From Cyclobacterium sp. 1_MG-2023 (GTDB lineage: Bacteria; Bacteroidota; Bacteroidia; Cytophagales; Cyclobacteriaceae), in contig NZ_JAUOPC010000008.1 in NCBI RefSeq assembly GCF_030546805.1, forward strand, positions 62,001-126,000: a stretch of 64,000 bases of DNA, written 5' to 3'. The position numbers were made by a program, and so were the translations under genes. The notes beneath the pieces are model-generated. The model was not told the DNA's origin, ran no database searches, and worked only from the letters and a program-made list of their open reading frames with translations. Shown piece after piece: positions 1 through 8,810 of the stretch (the first letter of the stretch is position 1; every line of letters begins with the position of its first letter).

Positions 1-88
1 CAAGTTCAAATTTCAGAATATATTTGTTGTTCCATTCGAACAAACTAATCCTTATCCCTTCTTTGACAAGTTCATTAACGACCCTCAT
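1..88 (-). CDS. 5' end of a small conserved gene, cut by the left edge
   Basis: An ATG at 88-86 on the minus strand opens a frame that stays open to position 1, giving 29 residues that begin MRVVNELVKEGIRIS and end in FEWNNKYILKFEL. The alternating hydrophobic and charged residues look like beta strands of a real protein. The ATG overlaps the TGA of the OsmC-like gene as ATGA, the classic sign of translational coupling, so both genes are probably one transcript. From memory, short Cytophagales proteins start with a similar pattern, but I cannot name a family or function. The rest lies outside the window. Confidence 0.7.
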   Translation of the reverse strand, partial: MRVVNELVKEGIRISLFEWNNKYILKFEL

Positions 89-501
89 AAAGGCTTTTTA
101 ATCTCTGTTGAATAGGTAATTGTAGATTTCAAGCTAGAAGCCACAGAGCAATACTTATCTACGGCCAACTTAATTACTTTCTCAAACTCCAACTCAGTCG
201 CATCAGGAGAGGTTAGGGTGAAATGTAAATGAATAGACTTGTAGAAGGCCGGTGTTCCATCATTTCTTATTCCTTCAGCATGTATTTCAAAATTCACCAC
301 TTGTTTACGCTTTTTCTTCATCATTAGCACAGCATCCACTGCAGAGCACCCAGCCAATCCGGAAAGCAATAGCTCCATAGGCGATTGATGTTTCTTTTCA
401 GCGCTATCATACATGTCCATTTGGACTTTATTCCCTTCAGGGTTGACTGATTCGTATTCTCGGTCAGCAACCATATGAAGTCTTATTTCTTTCTTATTCA
501 T
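85..501 (-). CDS. OsmC/Ohr family protein
   Basis: 138 residues, the usual length for the OsmC fold. Two cysteines sit where the family has its peroxidatic and resolving pair: one in LSGLAGCSAVDAV (about residue 52) and one in VDKYCSVASSL (about residue 118). OsmC/Ohr proteins reduce organic hydroperoxides in the cytoplasm using dithiols. The sequence is closer to the YhfA-like branch than to classical Ohr, so the substrate is uncertain. The start is an ATG at 501-499. The stop overlaps the start of the next gene to the left by four bases. A clear -7 promoter element lies about 55 bases upstream. Confidence 0.88.
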   Translation of the reverse strand: MNKKEIRLHMVADREYESVNPEGNKVQMDMYDSAEKKHQSPMELLLSGLAGCSAVDAVLMMKKKRKQVVNFEIHAEGIRNDGTPAFYKSIHLHFTLTSPDATELEFEKVIKLAVDKYCSVASSLKSTITYSTEIKKPL

Positions 502-554
502 AACAATTGAATTTAATTTTCTATGATTTATAATCTATTTAATATTTTAGGAAA

Positions 555-562
555 CAAAATTA
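555..562 (-). promoter_or_regulatory. Candidate -7 element for the OsmC-like gene
   Basis: The minus strand reads TAATTTTG here, an exact match to the Bacteroidota primary sigma factor -7 consensus TAnnTTTG. It would start transcription about 45-50 bases before the OsmC start codon. No convincing TTTG -33 box is seen at the right distance. Confidence 0.4.
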
Positions 563-842
563 AGCAAGGTTATGCTTATAATTAAAAAATTGAAGGTCCA
601 AGATTAAAAAAATAGTGCCCTTAGCAAGCGAAAAAACTTATTATTAATAAAAATTAACGTTTCCATGCCAATCAGGGTTGACTGTGCACCTATATTTTTT
701 TGCTGAAATAGCATTTTTTCAAAAACTAATAGTTTCGATTGGCAAGCCATTGGTCCAAACATAGAGGGGTAGCTACAATGAAGGAGGTTATGGCATTCAA
801 ATCAATAAGGACAGGTTTTCAACAAGCTTCCATTGTTAATAA

Positions 843-874
843 TTGGCATCACCTTTCAATAAATTGTAACTTTA
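843..874 (+). promoter_or_regulatory. Candidate promoter for the CoA hydrolase/transferase gene
   Basis: TTG at 843-845 is followed after 21 bases by TAACTTTA (867-874), one mismatch from TAnnTTTG. The implied leader is roughly 85-90 bases. Spacing and match are acceptable but not strong. Confidence 0.3.
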
Positions 875-967
875 GCAGATCAAAAGTATACCTGAAAATA
901 TCCCTACTTTTAATGGTTTATTCTTTAAATTTCAATTTTTATCCTGACAAATAAAATTTCACCTTCA

Positions 968-2269
968 ATGAGAAATCATATTAAAATCGTACAGCCCGAA
1001 GAAGCTGTAAGTTTCGTAAAAAGCAACCAAAGAATCTTTATTCATGGCAGTGCTGCTACACCATTAGCATTGCTAAATGCTTTGGCTGATAGGAAACATG
1101 AATTGAGCAATGTAGAAGTAGTATCGATCACTACTTTAGGCAAAATGCCTTTGGCAGACCAATCATGCAAGGGAAGTTTTTATTTAAACTCCTTATTTGT
1201 CTCAGAGAATATCAGAACTGCAGTAAACAGTGATCAAGGAGGATATGTGCCTGTTTTTTTAAGTGAAATCGGGCGCCTCTTTAGAAAAAAAATCTTAGCC
1301 ATAGACGTGGCTTTTATCAATGTTTCTCCACCGGATCAACACGGGTACTGCTCCTTAGGCACCTCAGTTGATGTTGCCAGACCGGCTGTAGATACTGCAG
1401 GTATAGTAATAGCCCAAATAAATAAACAAATGCCCAGAACAATGGGTGATGGACAAATACATGTAAGTAAAATAGATGCTGCTATCCAAGTAGATGAACC
1501 CTTACCGGAAGTAAATTACTCCTCTAAGCTTCAAGAGGCTGACTATAAAATCGGTAGTTATATTGCCGAAATGATTGATGATGGTTCTACGCTTCAATTG
1601 GGCATTGGAGGAATTCCTGATGCGGTCTTAAAATCCCTTACAAACCACAAAGACTTGGGCATTCATACGGAAATGTTCTCCGACGGGGTAATTGATCTAT
1701 TTAATTCTGGGGCTATTACTAACAAATACAAAGTAAAACATCCCGGGAAAATTGTTTCCTCTTTTGTTATAGGAACCAAAAAACTGTACGAGAGCATCCA
1801 TGACAACCCTGCTTTTTCGTTTCATGAGGCAGCTTATGTAAATGATACGGCAACAATAAGACGAAATCCAAAAGTAATCTCCATCAATTCATGCGTGGAG
1901 ATAGACCTCACCGGACAGGTTTGCGCAGACTCCATCGGTAGTTATCATTATTCCGGAGTAGGTGGCCAAATGGATTTTATTAGAGGAGCAGCACTGTCAG
2001 ATGATGGCAAACCTATAATGGCATTGCGGGCCACCACAAATAAAGGCCAATCCAAAATCACACCATTTCTAAAACAAGGCGCAGGGGTGGTAACCACCAG
2101 AGCACATGTTCACTATGTAGTAACCGAGTATGGAACAGCTTATTTGTATGGCAAAAACCTTTCTCAAAGAGCGCATGAATTAAAAAAAATAGCTGCTCCC
2201 GAACACCAAGAAGAGTTGGATCGGGCAATCTTTGATCGATTTGGCAGTTTTATTTATCCTTTCAAATAA
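968..2269 (+). CDS. Acetyl-CoA hydrolase/transferase family protein
   Basis: 433 residues, matching the full length of the acetyl-CoA hydrolase / 4-hydroxybutyrate CoA-transferase family (two Rossmann-like halves). Visible family motifs are LGIGGIPDAVL near 211-221, HTEMFSDG (Glu235) near 233-240, E-x-D-L-x-G-Q (Glu311) near 311-317, and the C-terminal VVTEYGTAYLYGKNLSQRA. A glutamate forms the covalent CoA-thioester in this family; Glu235 or Glu311 is the candidate, and I cannot decide between them by eye. The likely role is moving CoA between short-chain acyl groups such as acetate, succinate or 4-hydroxybutyrate in the cytoplasm. Substrate is unassigned. It is transcribed alone and faces the next gene across a shared hairpin. 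Confidence 0.88.
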   Translation: MRNHIKIVQPEEAVSFVKSNQRIFIHGSAATPLALLNALADRKHELSNVEVVSITTLGKMPLADQSCKGSFYLNSLFVSENIRTAVNSDQGGYVPVFLSEIGRLFRKKILAIDVAFINVSPPDQHGYCSLGTSVDVARPAVDTAGIVIAQINKQMPRTMGDGQIHVSKIDAAIQVDEPLPEVNYSSKLQEADYKIGSYIAEMIDDGSTLQLGIGGIPDAVLKSLTNHKDLGIHTEMFSDGVIDLFNSGAITNKYKVKHPGKIVSSFVIGTKKLYESIHDNPAFSFHEAAYVNDTATIRRNPKVISINSCVEIDLTGQVCADSIGSYHYSGVGGQMDFIRGAALSDDGKPIMALRATTNKGQSKITPFLKQGAGVVTTRAHVHYVVTEYGTAYLYGKNLSQRAHELKKIAAPEHQEELDRAIFDRFGSFIYPFK

Positions 2270-2276
2270 GGCATTT

Positions 2277-2329
2277 AACCTTAGCTTCTATTTGCCTTTT
2301 TCCCTAGATTGGCATTGGGAGCTAAGGTT
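2277..2329. terminator. Hairpin between convergent genes, probable bidirectional terminator
   Basis: A perfect 10-base stem AACCTTAGCT (2277-2286) and AGCTAAGGTT (2320-2329) encloses a 33-base loop with a further short TGCC/GGCA stem. It lies directly after the CoA hydrolase stop and includes the stop of the opposing kinase gene. The plus strand continues into a T-rich stretch. Confidence 0.5.
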
Positions 2330-4214
2330 GAATTCTTTTAAAATACAAAATAAAGTGCGTTCCTTCACCTTCTCTACTTTCCATTTTCAAATCACCTCCA
2401 TTCAGGTCTAGAAATTGCTTTACAAGTAAAATACCCAAACCTGTTCCTTTCTCATTGGCAGTCCCCCTCACTGATGGAATTCTTGCATAATCTTTCCCGT
2501 TAATCATCTCATGATATTTACCTTCAATTCCAACTCCAGAATCTTCAATATGACATATGACAAAGTTTTCATTCATTTTATAATGGATTTTAATTAACCC
2601 ATGCTCCGGAGTAAACTTTATGGCATTTCCAATTAGGTTTTGAATGATGATTTTTAGTTGAACCTTGTCAATGATTATATCAATATTCTGTGCTATTTGA
2701 TGATCCGTGTTTAAAAGTTTCGTCTTGATCTGAAAACTATATCCTAGCAATACCTCCGTTACAGTTTGTGGCAGGTTTACCATTGAAGGATTAGGTTTCA
2801 CCCCATCCATTTGCCGGTTGGCCCATTGCAAGAGCTCGTTGAGCATTATTTCAGTATTTCTTATTTGTACAGCCAATAGCTCGTATGCCTCATTCTCATC
2901 CTCTACACTGAAATACCCCTTCCCTTTCATTTCCAACAATTGCTTTATGGAATTTATTGGTGACCTTAAGTCATGAGAAATAATACTCAAAAGTTTGGTC
3001 TTAGCCAGGTTCATTTCAAGTAAACTCTTATTTTGCTGATCTATGTGATGCTTCTGTTTTTCTATTGCTTTGTTTTTCTTTTGGAGAGAAACGTTGAAAC
3101 GCTCTTTTAAAATCACATTTTTACGAAAAAAGTAAATGGCAAAACCTGAGAAAATCACCATAAGGCTTAGAAAAATCAAAAGCCTATTCCTTTGCTTAAG
3201 CAAAGCCTGATCTTTTTCACTTTCAACTTTTAAATTCTCATTTTCTGCTTGTGTTAACTTCAATTGCAACCTGGCTATCTGCCTACTTTTTTCTTCATTA
3301 AAAAGACTGTCTCCATATGCCTTACTTAAGGATAAAAAATGATAGGCTTGTTCAAACTCTTTTCGTTTTTTATATATTTCACTTAGTAGCTGAGTAATTT
3401 TCTCCAAATCCCAATGAGCCCCGTGACTGACAGCAGAACCATAGGCCGCCTTACCCAAAGTCAATGCTTCATTATAGGATTCACTTTCAAACTTTAATTG
3501 TGCTAAGCCGGTCAACGCAAAGGTCTTTTCCCAGTTTGAGAGAGTCAGGCTATCTTGAAGCACCATAATATATTTCTCCGAGGCCTTTTCCAAGTCCCCC
3601 ATTTCATGGTAGACTTTGGCAGTTCGGTTATTTACCATCAGATTTAAGTGCTTATTGGGGAAATTGGTCAAGTAATCACTTGCTGCCTTCAGGTGATTCA
3701 TGGATAATTTAAGGTCTCCGGACTCATTCTCTAGTATTCCTAAGTTGAAATGATTTTTTGCTAATCTGACGCTGTCATTCAAGGAATAATTAATCGCTAA
3801 ACATTCCTCAAATATACTTTTTGCCAACTCATACTCTCCTTCCACCATTAGCACCAACCCCCTACCATTCAAGGCAATTTCTTTTTCTATAACGGCCTCA
3901 GCTTGTACAGCAAACTCATAAGCCAACAAATACCGTCTTAAAGCAAGCTCATATTCTCCAGAAATATAATAAACTGCCCCTTCTTGATTATTGATCCTTG
4001 CATTTAATCTGGGATCTTCGATATTTTTAGCCAATTCTTTTGCCTGGCTTACATAAGAAATAGCCTTTTCCTTATGATCGTACTGGACCATTGCAGAGGC
4101 TTTAAGTAAGGAGTCTATGGTTTGTAAATCGCTGGAAAAAGATTGTAGTGGAACTAAACAAACAGCGCAAAAAAATAAAATTTTCAAATAAAGCATATTA
4201 CTAAAACTACCCAT
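2322..4214 (-). CDS. TPR-containing membrane sensor histidine kinase
   Basis: 630 residues. Order of parts: signal-like hydrophobic start (about 7-28); helical TPR-type repeats (about 30-310), which would be periplasmic; a coiled-coil stretch; one membrane span (about 345-363); a second coiled coil; the HisKA dimerisation domain with phospho-acceptor His414 in LSIISHDLRSPI; and the ATPase domain with N-box Asn530 (NLIGNAIKFTPE), the DSGVGI box and the GTGLGILLVK box. All catalytic boxes needed for an active kinase are present. This TPR-kinase layout is common in Bacteroidota. No response regulator gene is adjacent, so the partner is unknown. Met7 is an alternative start. Confidence 0.9.
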   Translation of the reverse strand: MGSFSNMLYLKILFFCAVCLVPLQSFSSDLQTIDSLLKASAMVQYDHKEKAISYVSQAKELAKNIEDPRLNARINNQEGAVYYISGEYELALRRYLLAYEFAVQAEAVIEKEIALNGRGLVLMVEGEYELAKSIFEECLAINYSLNDSVRLAKNHFNLGILENESGDLKLSMNHLKAASDYLTNFPNKHLNLMVNNRTAKVYHEMGDLEKASEKYIMVLQDSLTLSNWEKTFALTGLAQLKFESESYNEALTLGKAAYGSAVSHGAHWDLEKITQLLSEIYKKRKEFEQAYHFLSLSKAYGDSLFNEEKSRQIARLQLKLTQAENENLKVESEKDQALLKQRNRLLIFLSLMVIFSGFAIYFFRKNVILKERFNVSLQKKNKAIEKQKHHIDQQNKSLLEMNLAKTKLLSIISHDLRSPINSIKQLLEMKGKGYFSVEDENEAYELLAVQIRNTEIMLNELLQWANRQMDGVKPNPSMVNLPQTVTEVLLGYSFQIKTKLLNTDHQIAQNIDIIIDKVQLKIIIQNLIGNAIKFTPEHGLIKIHYKMNENFVICHIEDSGVGIEGKYHEMINGKDYARIPSVRGTANEKGTGLGILLVKQFLDLNGGDLKMESREGEGTHFILYFKRIQP

Positions 4215-4557
4215 TCAATTTCTACAAGCCTGGTTTTCTATTAAATTGTTACTGCACTGCAGGAATACCTTTATGGTAAACTTAAAGATAATCAAAAGGA
4301 CGAAAAAATAGCTATACAAATCTTTAATCACCTGTTTTACAATGCAAAAAGCAATTCAAAGACCTTTTTTATTGCAAAAAAATAAAAGAAATAACCTAAT
4401 GGGCAAGGAGTTAACATAGCTAGAGATTTATGATCCTTATTTCTTTTAATCAGCTATTTTTTATTGAAACAACTTAAGCATTTTGGCTAAAAAAAAAACC
4501 GTTGTCAAACCTATGAGGTCCGAACCAACGGCTTTTGTAACTAGAATTCCTTGTTTT
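4215..4557. other. Intergenic region upstream of the TPR kinase
   Basis: 343 AT-rich bases separating two minus-strand genes. Apart from the terminator at 4489-4532 I see no reading frame or repeat. Confidence 0.55.
4489..4532 (-). terminator. Rho-independent terminator of the aminotransferase gene
   Basis: Read on the minus strand, stem CCGTTG (4531-4526) pairs with CAACGG (4504-4499), with partly self-complementary bases between, followed at once by about ten T. It lies some 25 bases after the aminotransferase stop. Confidence 0.8.
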
Positions 4558-5859
4558 TTATTTGGCAGCCAATTCCTCTAAAGCTTTAACCAACCTATCC
4601 AAATCACTAGGTTTGGTGTATACATGTGGTGACACCCGGACAACATCTATATTTTCGTAACTGACAGGTGAAGTATGAATTTTATACTTTTTCAAAAGCG
4701 TACTTTCAAGTTCTCTGGGTGTCATACCATCTATAGACACTCCTGCGATCACACAGCTGTAGTCAGCCTTCAACGAAGTGTGCAGTTTCACTCCCGGTAT
4801 TTTAATTGCTTTTTCAGCCCAATAATTCTTTAAGTACCTGGCACGTGCTTCTTTCCGTTTTTTCCCTATACCATTATGGAAATTAATCGCTTCTCCTATT
4901 CCCTGCTCCAATGGGAAACTGCGGGTGCCAAGTGATTCAAACTTTCTGATATCACCTCTAGTAGGATCTTGATCACAGAATAAAGGCCATACCTTAGAAA
5001 TATGTTCTTTTTTAATCCACATCATGCCTGTGCCTATGGGAGCAGAAAGGTACTTATGAAGGCTGGTACCAAAATAATCTGCCTCCAAGTCAGGAATATT
5101 AAAATCCAATAACCCGAAAGAATGCGCACCATCAACAATCACTTCAAGGCCTCTTTCATGAGCCATTTGGCAAATTTTCTTCACCGGCATGATCTGCCCA
5201 ACCCAATTGATCACATGGGTCACATGTATGATTTTGGTTTTAGGAGAAATTGCCTTTCTATACATATCCACAATAAACTCATCATCCTCAATTGGAAAAT
5301 CGAAAGACAGCTGTTTGTAAACAATCCCCTCTCTCAAGGCCCTTTGCTTCCATGCATTCATCATATTGGGATAATCCTGAATACTGCCTATTACCTCATC
5401 CCCTTTGTTTAAATCTAACCCATGAATCACCGAATTGAGTGCTTCTGTTGCATTTCTATTGATGCCAATTTCCTCAGGATCACATCCCCCAAGATCTGCC
5501 AATTTTTGTCGCAGTGGCTCTCTCCCTTGATCCAAGATTCTCCACATATAATAAGAAGGGGCCATATTAGCCATTTTATCATATCGGTCTACGGCATCTA
5601 GCACCAATTTAGGACTAGGAGAAACTCCGCCATTGTTAAGGTTCAGTACCGGAGAAGAGCTTGCAGGATAGGCCTGTTGAATCAAAGACCAATAATCCTC
5701 GTTGCTTGCCATTTCTTCCGGACTTAAATCTTTATAAATATTGGCTTTCTTTTCAAAATCCTCTGCATGCAATTGGTTAAAAAGACTACCCGATGAAAAT
5801 GCGCCGGCCAGTACCAATGATTTTTTGAAAAAGCTTCTTCTGTTTGGACTATTATTCAT
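4558..5859 (-). CDS. Exported aminotransferase class V family protein
   Basis: 433 residues. The N terminus NRRSFFKKSLVLAGAF is a twin-arginine (Tat) signal, so the protein would be exported folded with its cofactor. The body is a fold-type I PLP enzyme: Asp243 and His246 in IVDGAHSFG, and the Schiff-base Lys269 in GTSLHKYLSAPIG. It resembles isopenicillin-N epimerase-like and cysteine desulfurase-like members of class V, which act on amino acids by transamination, epimerisation or desulfuration. The substrate cannot be read from the sequence. A strong terminator follows it, and it seems to be transcribed alone. Confidence 0.85.
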   Translation of the reverse strand: MNNSPNRRSFFKKSLVLAGAFSSGSLFNQLHAEDFEKKANIYKDLSPEEMASNEDYWSLIQQAYPASSSPVLNLNNGGVSPSPKLVLDAVDRYDKMANMAPSYYMWRILDQGREPLRQKLADLGGCDPEEIGINRNATEALNSVIHGLDLNKGDEVIGSIQDYPNMMNAWKQRALREGIVYKQLSFDFPIEDDEFIVDMYRKAISPKTKIIHVTHVINWVGQIMPVKKICQMAHERGLEVIVDGAHSFGLLDFNIPDLEADYFGTSLHKYLSAPIGTGMMWIKKEHISKVWPLFCDQDPTRGDIRKFESLGTRSFPLEQGIGEAINFHNGIGKKRKEARARYLKNYWAEKAIKIPGVKLHTSLKADYSCVIAGVSIDGMTPRELESTLLKKYKIHTSPVSYENIDVVRVSPHVYTKPSDLDRLVKALEELAAK

Positions 5860-6214
5860 TTTTTCTTTTTTAATGCTGAGCTGAAATTCACACTCACTAA
5901 TTCAAAATTTAGTAAAATAGGTTTCTGGGCATTTTTAATATGCAAAATACTATAAATATTCCAAAAATGAAGGCGTTTACGCAAATCATGGTCATTAAAA
6001 CCATCAGTAACTTATGAACAAGATGCTGAAATGATGCTTGGGAGTTTATTTATTTCCCAATTATGGCATATAAAACACAGGGCCTAATTAGGCTTCTTTT
6101 TTTAGAGATATTCAGCCGGGAAAGATAGAATTTAATCTGTCAATCCTCAGGCTTTTCTTATTAATAAACACAACAAAGAGGCAATAAAGGTGCTGAACAA
6201 TTCTCCTTTTTCTG
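5860..6214. other. Intergenic region upstream of the aminotransferase
   Basis: 355 bases between two minus-strand genes. The one notable element is a perfect 12-base palindrome GCCTAATTAGGC at 6082-6093, followed on the plus strand by a T-rich run. No plus-strand gene precedes it, so a terminator role is doubtful. No reading frame is seen. Confidence 0.5.
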
Positions 6215-6649
6215 CTAAATCTTGGATGATCTGTCCAAGGATTCTTTTTCGAACAATTTAGCAAAAGCCAGTACATTTGGAAAAACCTTCAATTCCTTAT
6301 AAACTTCAGGTGAAGAGAAAAACCCAATTTCCATACATTCAGAAGTTGGTTGAAAATCTAAACTTTCCAGCTGCACCTCATACATGGCATTGGCTATATA
6401 AATATTGTTGTGGTTTTTTATTGTAAAAAAATACGAGGGTTGGGCAGAAATATACGTTGTATTCAATTTCATTTCCTCCCAAATCTCCCTTTTTAGGCCT
6501 TCTATTGGAGATTCTCCAAAATCCAAACCTCCGCCGGGCAACTCCCAAAAGCCATTGTCTTCTTTCACCAACAAAAAACGATTCTGATTATCGCAAATTA
6601 AAGCTTTTACGCTTACTCTATAAAAGCATTCAGGTATTTGACTTGCCAT
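6215..6649 (-). CDS. NUDIX hydrolase
   Basis: 144 residues, a single NUDIX domain. The NUDIX box lies at about residues 39-61: GGGLDFGESPIEGLKREIWEE followed by MKL (written in two parts). The metal-binding glutamates of REIWEE are kept. The glycine normally found two residues after EE is replaced by lysine, a mild departure from the consensus. NUDIX enzymes hydrolyse nucleoside diphosphates linked to another group, and the substrate here is unknown. The gene starts eight bases after the nitrilase-like gene ends, so it is probably the last gene of a GH18-nitrilase-NUDIX operon. Confidence 0.88.
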   Translation of the reverse strand: MASQIPECFYRVSVKALICDNQNRFLLVKEDNGFWELPGGGLDFGESPIEGLKREIWEEMKLNTTYISAQPSYFFTIKNHNNIYIANAMYEVQLESLDFQPTSECMEIGFFSSPEVYKELKVFPNVLAFAKLFEKESLDRSSKI

Positions 6650-6657
6650 CTTATTCT

Positions 6658-7602
6658 CTATTTATCCAGCCAGACCACCTTTTGACTGGCATCATGTGGT
6701 TGACCTATAATTGGACCATATAGTTCGGGCCTTCGGGCGTTTCTATAACGATACCCTCCCGCAAGCTTTAGCTTTTCTTTTGTTACATCTGCTATTACAA
6801 ACTCATTGTTGAGTTTTCTACACTCTGCGATAATATCACCGTAGGGGTCTATTATCATTGAACAACCGTTTTTCAACTGATCATCGTCCATACCAATGGG
6901 GTTAGAAAAAACCACGTATACCCCATTGTCATATGCTCTTGCAGGCAACCACTTCATTAGCCATTGTCTTCCCTTCATTCCATCAAATTCAAGCCGCAAA
7001 GAAGTTGGGTCATTCTTCCTGTTTTCCCAAAGTTTGGGGTCAACAAATCCCGCTCCCGGCCGGGTGGAAGGTGTACACATGGTAACATGAGGCATAAAAA
7101 TTATTTCAGCACCTAACAAACAGGTAGCTCTTACATTTTCTATTATATTATTGTCATAGCAAATAAGGATCCCACATTTCCACCCTTTACATTCAAATAC
7201 ACAATAATTTGAGCCTGGCTTAATGTGGGGATTAATGAATGGGTGTAACTTGTGGTAATTGGCTTGCAAACCATTTTCATCTACGCACACATATGATTTA
7301 TGAATTTCACCATCTTGATCTCTTTCGAAAAGCCCTGCCAATAGCGTAATTTTATTTTTCTTAGCGATCTCAATCAGCCGTTGGGTACTCGGTCCATCAG
7401 GTATATACTCCGAAAGATCCAGCATCTGGTCCTTCGTTAATTTTCGGGCAAAAGAATATCCTGTAATAGAGCATTCGTGAAAGGCAATAATATCAGCCCC
7501 TACCTCTGCTGCATTTTTGCTCATTTCATCGATCATGTTAAGGTTGTATTCCTTGTCACCACTTTTATTTTCAAATTGAGCTGATGCTATTTTTAAATCC
7601 AT
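6658..7602 (-). CDS. Carbon-nitrogen hydrolase (nitrilase superfamily)
   Basis: 314 residues covering one nitrilase fold. The catalytic triad is visible: Glu43 (AFHECSITGY), Lys118 (NYHKLHP) and Cys148 (GILICYDNN). Members hydrolyse amides, N-carbamoyl compounds or nitriles in the cytoplasm. The overall look is of the aliphatic amidase or N-carbamoylputrescine amidase group, but the substrate is not assignable. It has no signal peptide. It lies 8 bases before the NUDIX gene and about 36 bases after the GH18 gene, on the same strand, which suggests one transcript. Confidence 0.88.
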   Translation of the reverse strand: MDLKIASAQFENKSGDKEYNLNMIDEMSKNAAEVGADIIAFHECSITGYSFARKLTKDQMLDLSEYIPDGPSTQRLIEIAKKNKITLLAGLFERDQDGEIHKSYVCVDENGLQANYHKLHPFINPHIKPGSNYCVFECKGWKCGILICYDNNIIENVRATCLLGAEIIFMPHVTMCTPSTRPGAGFVDPKLWENRKNDPTSLRLEFDGMKGRQWLMKWLPARAYDNGVYVVFSNPIGMDDDQLKNGCSMIIDPYGDIIAECRKLNNEFVIADVTKEKLKLAGGYRYRNARRPELYGPIIGQPHDASQKVVWLDK

Positions 7603-7638
7603 ATTATTAATTTTTATTGTTGTATAATCACATTAAGG

Positions 7639-8601
7639 TTAGCGCTCATCGTTGATTGCTTTTAATAAGGAATGAGGACCTTCTGCATCTGCCGTGATGT
7701 GCCAAACCATCACTCCTGCCAACTCCAGTTCTTTTGCCATTGCTGTTTTTGTACCAATCAGTTCAGGAGAGTTGTAATAAAGCACCCCACCTTCATTCGA
7801 AACGATACTGTCTTGCAGATAAGCATTTGGATAAGCTTCTAAGATGTATTTATACCTTAAACTTGCAAGAACTCCGGAGCCAAAACCATAGCCATAGAAA
7901 GGTAAACCAAGCAACAACTTGGATTTTGGGACAGCCCTGACTTTGTGAAAATAATGAATATCGTTAACTGCCATTTTGTACGGAGAATGTTGCCCAACTA
8001 TCTCTAGGTTCCATGGCCCTGTTTCGTCATAGGACATGATATTTATATAATCGTAAAGCCCTAGTATTTCATCCGATATCTTGTCTCCATTCCAACTTGC
8101 CAAGGCAGCCGTCATTAATTTACCTGAATCTTTTAACGCCTTATGTAATTCCTTTACAAAAGGTACGTAATCCTCGTTGATCAAGGCATTTTCTAAATCA
8201 ACATCCACTCCATCAAAGTCATAATTATTTACCAAATTGACTATTTGCTGCACCCAATGACTTCTATGCTTTGACTGCATTAGATCACCCAAGTGTTCCG
8301 GAGGAGCGCCACCACCAATGGAGATAAAAGCCCGAACATTGTTCGAATGAGCATTTTCCACCAAATAATTATAACCGTTATTCTCTAAAAAATCCCCCTT
8401 GGAATCTGGCTGTACAAAGGCAAGGTTAATGTCTGTATATGAGGACCAATCTATTTTATTGACTTCTTCCTCCAATTCTTCATTAACAAAAAGATAACCC
8501 AATACTCTAAACCCCTCTCCTTGCCTTATTTTCTGCCCTTCCACTTCAGATAGGGAAAAAGCCAAACCAATTAAGAGCATTAAACCAATGGCCTTTTTCA
8601 T
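7639..8601 (-). CDS. Exported GH18 family glycoside hydrolase
   Basis: About 320 residues. The GH18 signature DGVDVDLE is intact, with the catalytic Glu at its end. Substrate-assisted GH18 enzymes cut beta-1,4-GlcNAc links in chitin or related glycans. The chain is one catalytic barrel with no visible carbohydrate-binding module. I place the start at the ATG at 8601 because it begins a clean signal peptide (MKKAIGLMLLIGLAF). The longer frame would start at a GTG at 8625 and add eight residues before the signal. It is probably the first gene of a three-gene operon. Chitinase versus endo-GlcNAc-ase cannot be settled by eye. Confidence 0.86.
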   Translation of the reverse strand: MKKAIGLMLLIGLAFSLSEVEGQKIRQGEGFRVLGYLFVNEELEEEVNKIDWSSYTDINLAFVQPDSKGDFLENNGYNYLVENAHSNNVRAFISIGGGAPPEHLGDLMQSKHRSHWVQQIVNLVNNYDFDGVDVDLENALINEDYVPFVKELHKALKDSGKLMTAALASWNGDKISDEILGLYDYINIMSYDETGPWNLEIVGQHSPYKMAVNDIHYFHKVRAVPKSKLLLGLPFYGYGFGSGVLASLRYKYILEAYPNAYLQDSIVSNEGGVLYYNSPELIGTKTAMAKELELAGVMVWHITADAEGPHSLLKAINDER

Positions 8602-8810
8602 ACTTATTAAATTAATATCCTTCACAAGGAGCCGTTATTTATTAAGGCTTTATACTGTATCTAACCTTATTCAGGAATCGATTTTTATAAAATTTCAAAA
8701 CTTACATTATTATAGAAAATTAAACTGCAGCTATCAGCAATTTTATTAATGTGTAAATTGTGTTGGTCTTATTTCTGTATCAGAAACCAAGCCCCTACAA
8801 TAACTGTTTT

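Larger units (their letters stand above)
502..967. other. Divergent intergenic region
   Basis: 466 AT-rich bases between the minus-strand OsmC gene and the plus-strand CoA hydrolase/transferase gene. It holds the two candidate promoters listed separately. A TTG-started frame at 739-954 has no recognisable protein character and is not called. Confidence 0.6.

Noticed and set aside
739-954. 71-codon plus-strand frame before the CoA hydrolase gene
   Set aside because: It starts at TTG, has no family resemblance, and covers the likely promoter region.
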